A stretch of 64,000 bases of DNA, taken from contig CAWJEG010000016.1 in assembly GCA_963841845.1 (NCBI GenBank), forward strand, positions 1-64,000, written 5' to 3'. The position numbers and the translations under genes are program-made. This DNA is from CAVVGZ01 sp963841845. GTDB lineage: Bacteria; Chloroflexota; Anaerolineae; Anaerolineales; Anaerolineaceae. A model generated the notes under the pieces. It did no database searches. It had not been told where the DNA came from and saw only the letters and a program-made list of their open reading frames with translations. Below are positions 34,730 through 46,117 of this stretch, in pieces. The first letter of the stretch is position 1. Every line of letters begins with the position of its first letter.

Positions 34730-35900
34730 GTAATCTGTCTATTTCAAGCCTTAATAAGAAAAAAGGAACCGACTTAGTCTATTCATTAATGGCAAAAGCA
34801 GAACAATATAAGGTCACGATCAGCCTGGGCAGGGGTGATGTTGATTTAGAGACACCCAGCAACATCGTCGAGGCTGCCCATCGAGCTATTCTGGCGGGAG
34901 AAACAGGGAATCCCCGGTGGAAGGTTTACTTGATCTGCGAAAGGCAATTTCGGCCAGGATTAAACGAGTTAACCAGATCGATGCCGATCCGGAAACTGAT
35001 ATCGTTGTGACAAATGGAGGGCAGGAGTCACTCTTAATCATGTGCTTGACCTTGCTCAATACGGGAGATGAAATTATTGTTCCAGTCCCGACATACAACA
35101 CCTACGCCGATGCAATTAATGTTGCAGGAGGCATTCAGGTGGATGTCTTAACCACCATCGAGGATAATTTTGCCATACGACCAAGTCTAATCAGAAAAGC
35201 CATCACAAAAAATACAAAAGTCATCCTGTTAATCTCCCCGAACAATCCCAGTGCCAATGTTGTTGAACCGGATGTTGTTAGAGAGATTGTAAATATTGCA
35301 GAGGAGTATGATCTGAGCATCCTATCCGATGAAATTTATGACCAATTCCTGTATGAAGGCGCCCAGCATTTAAGCCCTGCTTCGTTACCTGGTGGGAAAA
35401 ACCGGACGCTCACTTTGAATGCCCTGTCTAAAACTTACGCCATGACTGGCTGGAGGGTGGGATGGGCAATAGGTCCGGAAAAAATCATGACCCGGTTCAA
35501 AGAAAAGAAAGCAGGCATCAGCGGACCAACTTCGGTTATCTCACAGATGGCTGGGATAGAGGCGTTGAATGGTCCCCAGGATTCAGTCCAAGAATCCCTG
35601 GAGATTTATAAAGAGCGCAGGAAGATTGTCATGGAATCGCTTGATGAAATGGGACTGCCCTACGGGAAACCCATGGGTGGACAATTCGCTTATGTGGATA
35701 TCAGTTCAACCGGTTATGATGCAATCAGCCTGGTGGATCGTCTCATCGAGAATCAACATATCCTGATCTACCCTGGGACCGCATTTGGTAAGGATTGGTC
35801 CAACTATGTTCGGATTACTTTTCTGGCTCCCAAGGAGGAGTTGAAGGAGGGGATGGATCGGTTAAGAGCAGAGGTCATTAAAATCCGAAAAGGAGAATAA
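34726..35900 (+). CDS. Class I/II PLP-dependent aminotransferase (one frameshift)
   Basis: A ~391-residue aminotransferase once an indel near 34910 is bridged (ILAGETG in the first frame, VEGLLDLRKAIS-like in the second). Active-site parts are intact: the Asn of SPNNPSANV, DEIYDQF, the Schiff-base Lys in LSKTYAMTGWRVG, and the C-terminal Arg in YVRITF. It transfers an amino group between an amino acid and 2-oxoglutarate or pyruvate; the substrate is not evident. It starts inside the stop codon of the lysine-less homologue. Confidence 0.85.
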
Positions 35901-36082
35901 ATATTGGTTATGACTTTCAATTTGGTGAGGATACAGGAAATGGTTTGTTTTATCCACGGATGATAACCTAACCCGTTGAAAGGCCTGATTTAAATGATAG
36001 TTATGATGGTATTTTCAGGGTTGCGCTGAACCTGAAAAGGCTGAGATGGAATACAGGTTGCTCTAACCTTGGGAGATGTTGG

Positions 36083-37047
36083 ATGAAAGTTTTGATCACA
36101 GGTGTGACCGGTTTTGTGATGGCATCAGTGGCCAGGTATTTATCCAGGAATGGATGTGATGTAACCGGTTTAGACAATAGACTGCCTGATAGGATAACCA
36201 TGAAGTTCTGGGGGAACAAAGTGACCGGATAAATTTAATTCCGGGAGACGTTACAAGCTGGGGGACATTCGAAGAAATTAAAAATAACGCTTCTTATGAT
36301 GCAATTATTCATGGAGCTGCTATTACTCCAGATCCGAAAGAAGAATTTGGGGATAAAGCTTCACGAATTATTGAGATCAATGTGATCGGGACAATCAACG
36401 CTTTAAGGTTTGCTCTTTTGCAGGGAGGCCTGAAAAAATTCGTTTACATCAGTTCAACCAATGTATACCAGCCAAGCAATGAATTATTAAATGAAGATTG
36501 CCCACTCAACCCGGTCAGCCTGTACGGTATAACAAAATTAACTTGCGAACACATTGTCCGGCGGTATCATGAGGAATTTGGCCTCCCGGTGGTCAGCACA
36601 CGGATCACATCCGTTTACGGGGCTGCAGAATATGCTACCCCAACCCGGCAAAATCCTTCCTTTATGTATCAATGTGCAACAAAAGCGCTGCAGAATATCC
36701 CGATAAGGATTAGCAACCCGGAACAAAAGGCGGACTGGGTATATGCGGAGGATGTATCATTTATGATCCATCAGCTGATCTCACAAATTGAACAACCCAG
36801 CCTGGTTTATAACCTCTCCAACGGTGTTCCCATCACTGCCGTGGAAGCAATCAATCTGATCCAAAAAGAGCTGCCCCAAACCAAATGGAGTATTGTAGAA
36901 AATGGAAGCGCGAATGTTACTTATCCATCCGGGAATCGGTTTGCGATATCCGACCGGGTGAAGCAGCAATCCGGTGTTGACTTTCAATACAATATCCAAA
37001 CCGGCTTAAACCATTACATTAATGAAATCAAATCGATGTGCCTTTAA
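36083..37047 (+). CDS. NAD-dependent epimerase/dehydratase, extended SDR (one frameshift)
   Basis: ATG 36083 follows GGGAG. The nucleotide fold is seen as KVLITGVTGFV, and the catalytic YxxxK as SLYGITKLTCEH, with VYISSTNVYQPS-type Ser upstream. A frame change near 36195 joins LDNRLPDR to RINLIPGDVTSWGTF. Total length ~320 residues is normal. It probably acts on a sugar or sugar-nucleotide, or a hydroxy-acid derivative, and lies directly before the ABC transporter genes. Confidence 0.78.
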
Positions 37048-37070
37048 TAATTCCGTTAGGGTGAGTGGAC

Positions 37071-38009
37071 ATGGATTATTTTCGATTTATCCTCAGAAGA
37101 GTATTACAGAGCATACCGGTATTATTGGGAGTTGGTTTATTAACCTTTTTCATCATGCGCATGGTTCCAGGCGATCCGGCCCTGATCATGTTGGGACGTC
37201 ATGCTACTCCAGAAAGGCTTGCTGTTCTTCATGAAAAATTTGGATTGGACAAATCGATCTGGATCCAGGCGGGGTATTTTGTGCGTGATTTAGCCCGTGG
37301 TGATCTGGGAACTTCCATTATTACCCAGGAACCTGTGACAGAATTGATATTCAGAAGAGTAGAGGTAACCTTATTCCTAATTGCCTACTCAACCGTCTTA
37401 GCTCTCCTGATCACTTTGCCAGTAGCAACCCTGGCAGCTAGAAATCGGGACCGTTTATTTGATCAAATTGCAAGAGGATTTTTCACCGTAACAATGACAA
37501 TGCCGAATTTTTGGATAGGGATCATTTTGATGTTGATTTTCAGTATTTACCTTGGAATCTTCCCGGTTTCCGGTTATGGAGTTGGATTCATGGGGCATTT
37601 GAGGCATTTATTTCTGCCTTCCGTCACCATTGGACTTTACCTATCATCCCTTGCCATCCGGAGTCTCAGAACCAGTCTGCTGGATTTATTTGGTGCAGGT
37701 CATGTATCATTTGCCAGGGCAAAAGGATTGAGCGAATCAAAAGTGTTCTCAGGCCATGTCCTTCGGAATGGATTGATCTCAACCGTAACCGTATTGGGAA
37801 TTACCGTTGGATGGCTGTACGGTTCGAGCGCAGTAATCGAAAGGGTTTTTTCCATACCCGGAGCCGGTTTGCTTCTGATTGATTCGGTTTTTAGAAGGGA
37901 TTACCCTGTGATCCAGGGGTTAATCATAACGTTTGGTTTCCTGGTCATTTTTACAAATTTTTTAGTTGATCTCATTTATGCTTTGTTAGATCCCCGGGTG
38001 CGTGTATGA
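37071..38009 (+). CDS. dppB: Dipeptide/oligopeptide ABC transporter permease (DppB type)
   Basis: A ~312-residue membrane protein starting MDYFRFILRRVLQSIPVLLG; ATG 37071 has GGTGA at the right distance. Six helices are visible, with the conserved MVPGDPA near residue 35 and the coupling segment SFARAKGLSESKVFSGHVLRN that contacts the ATPases. Its stop overlaps the dppC start by 4 nt. Confidence 0.9.
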   Translation: MDYFRFILRRVLQSIPVLLGVGLLTFFIMRMVPGDPALIMLGRHATPERLAVLHEKFGLDKSIWIQAGYFVRDLARGDLGTSIITQEPVTELIFRRVEVTLFLIAYSTVLALLITLPVATLAARNRDRLFDQIARGFFTVTMTMPNFWIGIILMLIFSIYLGIFPVSGYGVGFMGHLRHLFLPSVTIGLYLSSLAIRSLRTSLLDLFGAGHVSFARAKGLSESKVFSGHVLRNGLISTVTVLGITVGWLYGSSAVIERVFSIPGAGLLLIDSVFRRDYPVIQGLIITFGFLVIFTNFLVDLIYALLDPRVRV

Positions 38010-38936
38010 CCGTAAAAATCATTGATGATGCTTATCCAGTGGATACAACAAATCGAAAAGTGGACAAATTTATCACGTTTATCCGCAACAACCAAATGCT
38101 TACTATAGGAATTATTGGGACAATCGTGATCATATTAATAGGTATATTTGCACCATTAATTACCCCTTTTGATCCCCTTGAGCATTCATTACGAGGCCGC
38201 CTGCTTCCTCCTGGTGATGACGGTCATTTATTAGGAACCGATCAGTTTGGCCGTGACGTTTTTACCAGAATAATATATGCCATCCGAATCGATTTGACGA
38301 TTGGTTTTTTGGGTGTATTGTTTCCCTTGATCATCGGAGTCCTTTTGGGGAGTGTGGCAGGATTTTTTGGGGAGGGGTATAGACTCCTTTATTATGAGGG
38401 TATTGGATGTATTTACAGCCTTCCCCTACCTGATTTTATTAATTGCGATTGTGGCTGTTCTTGGACCGAGCATCCAGAATTTATTTATTGCACTCACTCT
38501 TTCAGGATGGACTTCGTTTGCCCGATTAGTCAGGGGGGAGATCCTGGTTATCCGTGAACAAGAATATATTGAAGCCGCCAGAAGCCTCGGCTATTCCACT
38601 AATCGCATTATAACGAGACATTTATTGCCCAATGTAATGACACCGGTATTGGTTTTTGCGATGGCTGATATTGTCCTAACAATCATATTCTCTGCCTCCT
38701 TGAGTTATCTCGGTTTGGGCGTTCGCCCACCGACACCTGAATGGGGTGCGATGATCAATGAAGGACAAGTATTCTTGCGCGATGCCTGGTGGATTTCGAC
38801 TTTCCCCGGTTTCGCAGCTGTTATTGTGGGGATATTCTTGTCACTAATTGGTGATGGATTGGCAGATTATTTGAAGACCAAAATCCATCTGATGCTGTAC
38901 AAAAGGATTTTCGTAGATGATAGAACCAATTCTTAA
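38006..38936 (+). CDS. dppC: Dipeptide/oligopeptide ABC transporter permease (DppC type, one frameshift)
   Basis: The N-terminal helix, PLITPFDP and LLGTDQFGRDVFTRIIYAIR identify the DppC branch. A frame change near 38380 joins GSVAGFFGEG to IDSFIMRVLDVFTAFPYL; the coupling loop EYIEAARSLGYSTNRII and the terminal segment ADYLKTKIH are normal. Reconstructed length ~310 residues. It overlaps dppD by 20 nt. Confidence 0.87.
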
Positions 38937-39921
38937 GGTTGAAAATTTGACCGTTGTTTTTCATGGAGATCGAAAAAGATTAACGGCTGTTGATGACCTA
39001 TCCTTCGAACTTTACCCCGGCGAAGTATTCGGTATCATTGGGGAAAGTGGATCCGGAAAAAGTGTTACCTGTCGATCCATCATGAAATTAATTCAATTTC
39101 CAGGTGAAATTATTTCCGGTAGTATTCATTATAAAAACGATGATCTTTTAAAAATCTCCAATAAGGATATTCACCGGTTTCGGGGCAGGGAAATTGCCAT
39201 GATATTCCAGGATGCGATGGTAGCACTCAACCCTGTTAAACGGATAAAAGACCAGATCATTGAAACCTTCAAGGAAAATGGGGTTACCATTCAGGATAAC
39301 AATTACGAAAATGCAGCAGTCAGCCTTTTACGTTCCGTAGGAATTTCTTCACCTGAGACTCGGATTAATGATTATCCATTCCAATTCAGCGGGGGTATGG
39401 CTCAAAGGGTGGTCATTGCCATTGCACTTGCACCTAATCCATCCATTTTATTAGCTGATGAGCCCACAAGCGCCCTGGATGTGACTATCCAACACCAGAT
39501 ACTCAAGCTTTTGTTGAATCTTCAAAAAGAGCGGAATATGAGTATGGTTCTGGTTACCCATTCATTCGGGATCGTAGCCCAAACCTGTGACCGAGTAGGT
39601 GTAATGTATGCGGGACAATTTGTCGAGATTGCAGATATTGATACCATATTTACTTTTCCAAGACATCCCTACACGATTGGTTTACTCAACTGTGTGCCCG
39701 ACGTGGAAAGCCCCATCCTGCAACAATTAAAACCCATATCAGGCATGGTTCCAGATTTGTATCACATTCCAATAGGTTGCAGATTTCATCCGAGATGTCC
39801 AATTGCTGCTGAAGAATGTAAAACCTCAGATATTCCGTTTATTAATATAGCGAATGAGCATCAATCCAGGTGTATTTTTCATGATCGATTGGAAAAATCG
39901 ACCGATATTTATAGCTACTAG
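38917..39921 (+). CDS. dppD: Dipeptide/oligopeptide ABC transporter ATPase (DppD type)
   Basis: A 334-residue ATPase with Walker A GESGSGKS, the Q-loop AMIFQDAMVALNP, signature FSGGMAQRV, Walker B ILLADEPTSALD and the switch VTHSFGIV. The C-terminal Cys-rich tail (GCRFHPRCPIAAEEC) is the oligopeptide-importer extension that can hold an iron-sulfur centre. Frame undamaged. Confidence 0.92.
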   Translation: MIEPILKVENLTVVFHGDRKRLTAVDDLSFELYPGEVFGIIGESGSGKSVTCRSIMKLIQFPGEIISGSIHYKNDDLLKISNKDIHRFRGREIAMIFQDAMVALNPVKRIKDQIIETFKENGVTIQDNNYENAAVSLLRSVGISSPETRINDYPFQFSGGMAQRVVIAIALAPNPSILLADEPTSALDVTIQHQILKLLLNLQKERNMSMVLVTHSFGIVAQTCDRVGVMYAGQFVEIADIDTIFTFPRHPYTIGLLNCVPDVESPILQQLKPISGMVPDLYHIPIGCRFHPRCPIAAEECKTSDIPFINIANEHQSRCIFHDRLEKSTDIYSY

Positions 39922-39932
39922 GGATGATGTAA

Positions 39933-41002
39933 ATGATCCATACCGATGAAATAAATTATTACCCGAAGAATAAAAAAGATCAGAAAAACAAAGTCCTGGT
40001 TAGTGCAATCAATGTGCGCAAATATTTTGTCATGGATAGTTCGCTAATCAATAAGGCCACCGGGAAACTTCCAAAAATATTAAAAGCCGTAAATGGAGTG
40101 ACGTTTGATATTTATCGTGGAGAAGTATTGGGATTGGTTGGGGAAAGCGGATGCGGTAAAAGCACACTCGGGCGTTGTTTAATTCGCTTATTACAAATTG
40201 ATGAAGGAAAAATTGTTTTCGACGATCATGACATTGTAAATATCAAAAGAGATGAGCTCAGGGCAATAAGAAGAGATGCAGATCATTTTTCAAAATCCCT
40301 ATTCATCCCTGAATCCGCGCATGAAAGTCGGGGAAATTATTGCTGAGGTTTTACTGGTTCATCGGGTTTGTAGTCAAAACGATGTGCAAACCAGAGTGCA
40401 GTGATTTGCTGACATTGGTCGGGTTGTCCCCCTCCAGTATTGACCGGTTTCCTTCGATGTTTAGCGGCGGCCAGCAGCAACGGATCAGCATCGCCCGCGC
40501 ATCGGCGCTTCAACCAAAATTTATTATTGCTGATGAACCTGTTTCTGCGTTAGATGTATCAGTTCAAGCCCAGGTATTGAATTTACTAATGGATATAAGA
40601 AAGCAATTCGGTCTTACCATGCTTTTTATCGCACATGATTTGGGAGTGATCAAGTATGTTGCTGACCGGATTGCTGTGATGTATCTTGGAAAAATTGTGG
40701 AAATTGCCTCAAAAGAGGAGCTTTTTAAAAACTACAAACATCCGTATACACGCACGTTGTTAAGGGCTGTCCCAAGGCTGGCACCGCACAGCATCGATCT
40801 TTCTTTGGGGATAAAAGGTGAGCTGCCAAGCCCGATCAATATCCCAAGCGGATGTCCATTTCACCCGCGATGTGAAAAGTTTCAGGAAAAATGCGCCAAG
40901 GATGTTCCGACATTAATCGAACATGATCAAGACCATTTTGTATCGTGCTGGTTTCCTTACGGCAACGGAAAAACACCAGCTATTGATAGACCAGTGAATT
41001 AA
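39933..41002 (+). CDS. dppF: Dipeptide/oligopeptide ABC transporter ATPase (DppF type, two frameshifts)
   Basis: Second ATPase of the importer, ~356 residues when joined. The first frame has Walker A GESGCGKSTLGR; a frame change near 40290 brings in the Q-loop IIFQNPYSSLNPRMKV, and another near 40395 the signature FSGGQQQRISIARA, Walker B FIIADEPVSALD and the tail GCPFHPRCEKFQEKC. Each block is well conserved, so indels rather than loss of selection on residues explain the break. Confidence 0.87.
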
Positions 41003-41096
41003 TAGGGGAGATGAAGGAGGAGGTGATAAACGAATTTAAAAAATAGGTGTGATACCTTGTCGAATCCAATTTTTAACCAATAATTTTGGAGGAAAA

Positions 41097-42733
41097 ATGA
41101 AACAAAAAAGTCTGATTTCTATTGTGTTAGGTCTGTTCATCCTGTCTTTTCTTCTGACGGCGTGCGGACCGGCAGCAACCTCTGCACCTGCTGAAGAAGC
41201 ACCTGCCGCAGAAGAAGCTACGGCCGTTCCGGCTGTAGAGGCAACTGCTGCTCCGGCGGTAGAGGCAACAGCGGCACCCGCTGCAGAGGAAAAATCCGAA
41301 AAATATGGAGGTGTCCTGAGGGTTGCCAGGGTTGCTGACGTATATAAATGGGATCCACAATACATTGATGAGAATGATTCCCTGTGGGCGTCGACACAAA
41401 TCTATTCTGCCCTGCTGAAAGTCTCGCAAGATGGCACCCAACTCGAACCATTCCTGGCTGATTCATTTGAGATGAACCCTGAAGCGACCGAGTTTGTTTT
41501 CAACCTCAATAAGGATGCAAAATTCTGCGACGGAACACCAATTACCTCAGAGGATGTGAAATTCTCATTTGAACGCGCCACAGAAAGTCCGGCAGTGCAA
41601 TGGATGGTCCCGGCTGGAATGTCCTATGATGTCTCGGATCCAAATGTATTTAAAATCACCCTCGAAGAGCCCAATGTTGCTTTACCGTGGTGGGTGACCC
41701 TGTGGGGTATGCAGGTCGTTTCCAAGGCTTACGCGGAGAGCCACACGCCGGAACAAATGTTGAATGAGCCGCTTGGCAGCGGTGTTTTTTGTCTGAAAGA
41801 ATGGAAAAAAGGTGAAGCGATTGTTCTGGAACCGAATCCTTACTCATGGTTAAAAGATGCAGAGGGAAATCAACTACCTTATGTGGATGAGGTACAATGG
41901 CTGGTTGTTCCTGATGCCAACAGCAGAACGTTGATGCTTGAAGCCGGTGAGGTCGATGTGGCTATTGACCCGCCCTATAACCAGGTAGAAGCCCTTGACG
42001 CCAAGGATGGCATCTCCGCCACCACTGCAGACCTGATGGGAGAGGCAACAATCTGGTTGAACATGAACAAATTCAGCGATCCCAAGGTACGCCAGGCTGT
42101 CAACTATGCGGTCGATAAGGAATCGCTGATCGACTTCGTCCTGGAAGGCTTTGGAAAACCAGCGCTCTCCTTCCTGTATCTCGGAAAATACACCAATGAG
42201 GACTACGGGTTCCGCTTCGACCTGGAGAAGGCCAAGCAGTTAATGTCTGAAACCGCCACACCGGATGGTTTTGATGTGGAGCTGCTCATCGTGGCTGGTG
42301 ACAAGGTGATGGAAGATACCGCCGTAGTATTGAAGGACCAGTTGGCAAAAATTGGTGTAAATGTCACCATCACCCCGCTGGAATCTGGTTCATTCTTCGA
42401 CCGCTGGTTTGCCGGTGATTTTGAGATGCTTTACAAGTTGAGCACGCTGGATATTTACGATTCCTCTGAAAACCTCAACATTGATATCAATGATGCCGGC
42501 TTCACCGGATGAAGGATGAGGAATTGTGGGCATTGGCTCAGAAGGCATCCGCCAACCCCAACGAGACCGAACGGGCACAGCAGTTTGATGAGCTGCAGAA
42601 GCGCTATCTGGAAGCCCCGCGCAGCTGCCCCTGTTCCACCCAATGGCCCGCTGGGGCTGAATCTGATAAGGTGCATGATTTCTCGATTCTCAATACCAAC
42701 CTGCACCCCTTCTATTACGCCTATATGAGATAA
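41097..42733 (+). CDS. ABC transporter substrate-binding lipoprotein (SBP family 5, one frameshift)
   Basis: ATG 41097 follows GGAGG. Signal peptide with lipobox LLTACG, then an Ala/Glu/Pro-rich linker with repeated AVEATAAP, then the family 5 binding domain (YGGVLRVAR, FNLNKDAKFCDGTPITSEDV). The frame breaks near 42505 (INDAGFTG / KDEELWALAQKASANP) and the end is normal (LNTNLHPFYYAYMR). It is the extracellular receptor of the dpp-type importer; family 5 proteins take peptides, but also nickel, opines and glycosides. The Cys-Pro-Cys in SCPCSTQ is unusual and may reflect an indel. A terminator follows. Confidence 0.88.
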
Positions 42734-42758
42734 GTAAGCAAACAGGTTCTCTGAAGCA

Positions 42759-42801
42759 CCGGTATGAGGGATTTCCTATCCCCATACCGGCCCCATTTTT
42801 T
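42759..42801 (+). terminator. Rho-independent terminator after the ABC importer
   Basis: CCGGTATG-A-GGGAT pairs with ATCCC-C-ATACCGG (42759-42790) around a TTCCT loop, followed by CCCCA and six T (42796-42801). It ends the aminotransferase/importer operon. Confidence 0.75.
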
Positions 42802-42816
42802 GTAGAGGAAATGAAT

Positions 42817-43578
42817 ATGAAGCGATTAGAGAAAAAAGCGGCATTGATCATTGGCGGAACTTCGGGCATAGGTTATGCGATTCCCAAGAGGTATCTTGAG
42901 GAGGGAGCGTCTGTTATCATCACCGGGCGCACTCAATCGAAAGTGGAAGACAAATGCTCGTCCCTCAGGAAAACCGGAAGCCAGGTAGATGGCATAAAAT
43001 GCGATGTCACCAGTGGCATGGATGTGAAACAGGCGATTGACTTCACCATCCAGCGATTTGGAAAACTGGATATTGCTTTGACCTCGGCAGGCACGACCGA
43101 AGACTGCGGAAATGCGGTGGAACTGTCTGAAGAAACCTGGCACCGCGTCATCGATGTCAACCTGACCGGATATTTCCTGCTGGCGAAGCATGTGTTTCCA
43201 GTAATGCAGGAGAGTGGGGGCAGTATCGTTAATATTGCTTGCACAGTTGGGCCTGGTGGGAGCCAGGGATGAGGTTGCATTATGCGCCTCTAAAGGCGGC
43301 GCCATCAATCTGACAGGCGCTGGCGCTGGACGGAGCCAGGTACGGCATTAGGGTAACTGCATCTGCCCGGCGGCTGTGGAAACCCCCATGCTTGAAAAAT
43401 GGTACCAATCCCAGCCCGATCCCCAGAAATTCCGGGCGGACTGGTATGCAAGGCACCCCCTTGGGAGGTTGGGCAAACCGGAAGATATGGGCGGAGCGGC
43501 AGTATTCTTGCCTGCGATGATTCTGCCTGGGTAACCGGTGTAATCCTCCCCGTGGATGGAGGACTTACCGCCCAGTAG
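42817..43578 (+). pseudogene. Short-chain dehydrogenase/reductase (multiple frameshifts)
   Basis: The first ~148 residues are a normal SDR start (AALIIGGTSGIGYAI, CDVTSGMDVKQAI, LTSAGTTEDCGNAV, then VNLTGYFLLAKH and GGSIVNIACTVG). The rest is scattered over other frames: ALCASKGGAINLTGALALDG, WYARHPLGRLGKPEDM and PVDGGLTAQ before TAG 43576-43578. At least three frame changes are needed. The catalytic Tyr expected four residues before the Lys is not seen (ALCASKGG), which may itself be due to a deletion. Confidence 0.7.
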
Positions 43579-43621
43579 GGGGCATGTCAAGATTTGGATG
43601 GAGTAAAGACTGGAGGCAGCC

Positions 43622-44920
43622 ATGATTGATTTGTTGATAAAAAATGTCAGGACCGACCACAAAGAACCTTTGCTTGACCTGGCTATTGACGGGGGGTACA
43701 TCATTAACCGCGGCCCTGGATTAGATTATTTTGCGCGGCAGGTGGTAGACGGAACAAATCCATTGGTTGTTCCAGGATTTGTTGATAGTCACCTCCATCT
43801 CGATATTGCATTGATGAATCCCTGGGTTGTGCCAGGGAGGCAGGAATCTTTCCAATCTATGAAACGACTGAATGACCTCGTGGAATATCATCGGAAGGGT
43901 TTCAGCCGGCAGGATATAGAACGGCGCGGAGGGCTGGCCCTGGAGATGGCTCCGCGCCATGGAGTGGTGGCACTGCGGGCGCAGTGCCATCTGGACCCAG
44001 AGATTGGTCTCAAGCACATCGAGGCTTTGCAGACTGTAAAAGAAAAATCTGCGGGCAGAGTCGACCTGCAAATTGTCGCTTTTCCGCAGCAAGGATTACT
44101 GCGGAATCCAAAAACAAAGGATCTATTCCGGGAAGCATTCCGAATTGGGGCTGATGTGATGGGGTGCGCTACGACGCTTGATTATGATTCAAGTGGAAAT
44201 TTCATCCCAAAGCGCATATGGATGCGGTTTTTGAGCTGGCGGAAGAGCTTGATATCCCGATGGATGCGCACGTGGATGCAAGCATTTTGGAACAAATTCA
44301 ATTACGAAGACTTTGAGATTACCTACCTTGCTGAACAGACCATCAAGCACGGCTGTATTGGCCGGGTAGCGGCCGGGCATGTCACCGCATTGGATTCTGC
44401 ACTGCCGGATGTTGCCGAGAGGGTGATCGAGAAAATTAAAGAAGCACAGATGACAGTTGTTGCGGTCCCAGATTTATACCGGGTTGGGCGGAATGATGTG
44501 CGCCATGTAAGACGAGGGCTGACGAGAATCAAAGAACTGACTGGCAGCAGGAGTCAATGTTGCCTACGCATCCAACAATGTTCGGGATTGTTTAAGACCA
44601 ATGGGTAATATGGATTTGCTTGAAGAAACCCGATCCCTTGATGGATGCAGCCCACATGGATACGGTAGAACAGCTCTACCAATTGATGAATATGATCACC
44701 TATAACTGCGGCCAGGGGATTGGAATCGAGAGACTATGGATTGGAGAAAGGCTGCCGGGCGGATCTGGTCGTATTGAGAGGCAGCCTCGATCCCGGCTGC
44801 GGTGATCGGGCAGGCAGAAAAAGCCTACGTGTTCAAAAGCGGGAGGCTAATGGCCTGCCAACCAAGACAGTCAGCGAACGTTATTCAATGGAGACGTGGT
44901 GTATTCAACATTTCCAGTGA
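43622..44920 (+). pseudogene. Cytosine deaminase-like amidohydrolase (multiple frameshifts)
   Basis: ATG 43622 follows GGAGG. The N-terminal strand and first metal motif (VPGFVDSHLHLDIALM) are typical of the CodA/N-isopropylammelide amidohydrolase branch. In another frame near 44250 DIPMDAHVDASILE gives the next metal His, then the original frame returns with IGRVAAGHVTALDSA, and after more changes GVNVAYASNNVRD and GCRADLVVL. The end is uncertain (44920-44980). Members deaminate or hydrolyse cyclic amides, pyrimidines and triazines with one metal ion. Three or more indels are needed to restore it. Confidence 0.7.
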
Positions 44921-44955
44921 GAATGTGATTTCCATGGAAAAGAGTGGAGGAAATT

Positions 44956-46110
44956 ATGGCGCAAGAATCGGGTTTAGATGAACGTAATTTACGATTTAGG
45001 AAAATTCGGACATCCATGGAAAATGATGACCTGGCTGCAATCATTCTTTCCGGCCATGGAAGCGGCGGGAGGCGGGGAAATATTCGCTATTTTGCTAACT
45101 GGCATATTTGGGATGGTGATGCTATGCCTTCTAATCCCATTAACAGAAGAACCTGCCCTGGTGTATACGGCGTATTCAGGCGGTGATAGGGCGTACGGAT
45201 CGATGGATCAGGGATGTGGATAGTTGTTTGTATCCTCATGAAGGGATAGCTGCGGCGATGCAAAAACGCGGAATGACTTCGGGGAAGGTCGGAATTGCCG
45301 GGATGCAAGAGGGGATTATCTGCGGGAGCATTTAATTTTTTATCGGCAATGTTTGCCGCGATTGAGTTTGTGAGCGCTGATTTAATGGTTGACAGGATCC
45401 GGTCTGTAAAAAGTCCGCTAGAAATTGACCAGTACCGTGAATTATGGTCGTTAACCAAAAAAGCGATGAACTGTTTTATCGACCAGTCTAAAACCGGGTA
45501 GAACCCAGAGGGAAGTGAACGGCTGAATCCATTCGAGTATTACGGGAGGGTGGCGTATCTAGGCAGATTTAGTCCTGATGCAGGAAGGCGAAAGAAGGGG
45601 ATTGCCGCTGGATGTGCCGCTGCAGTGTCAATGATGTAATACGTTACTACATGGAAATGTGCAGCCAATATGGACACTGGGCGGAAATCGATGTCTTTTG
45701 TGCGTTCAGGGAACAAACGAAATCGAGCATCGATTGATGGTTTCCGAAATTAGTGCCTACGAGCAAATTCGCAACTTCGCCAAGCGAGGCATCAGGCTCA
45801 GCGAGTCTGGGAGCTAAATTTGAGGAATTCCTGAGAAAGATGGGTGGATGTTCGCTGAATCTGAGTTCCACTTTGACTTTCACGGGCAGGGTATGGATAT
45901 TATTGAATGGCCGTGGTTTTCTCCCAAACCTGACCACAACCAGGATGTGCACCTTGAAGAAGGGAATGGTATCGAGCTATCACCCGTCCCGGAATACGAT
46001 CCCTCTATGTAGGTTGGCACCGTTTTGTGCACGACAACATCCTCATCACCAAAAACGGGGCTGAAAGGCTGAGCGGCGATTGGGATTTATCCTGGCGGAT
46101 GATGAGATAG
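44956..46110 (+). pseudogene. M24 family hydrolase, creatinase/Xaa-Pro peptidase-like (multiple frameshifts)
   Basis: ATG 44956 follows GGAGG. The creatinase N-terminal domain is seen as FRKIRTSMENDDLAAIIL with GGRRGNIRYFANWHIW; pieces LMVDRIRSVKSPLEIDQYRE and KKAMNCFIDQSKTG lead into the pita-bread domain, whose remains include CSQYGHWAEIDVF, FDFHGQGMDIIEWP and LEEGNGIELSPVPEYDP, closing with ILITKNGAERLSGD and TAG at 46108-46110. Five or more frame changes are required. Members hydrolyse Xaa-Pro peptides or C-N bonds in creatine-like compounds. Confidence 0.65.
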
Positions 46111-46117
46111 CAAGCTG

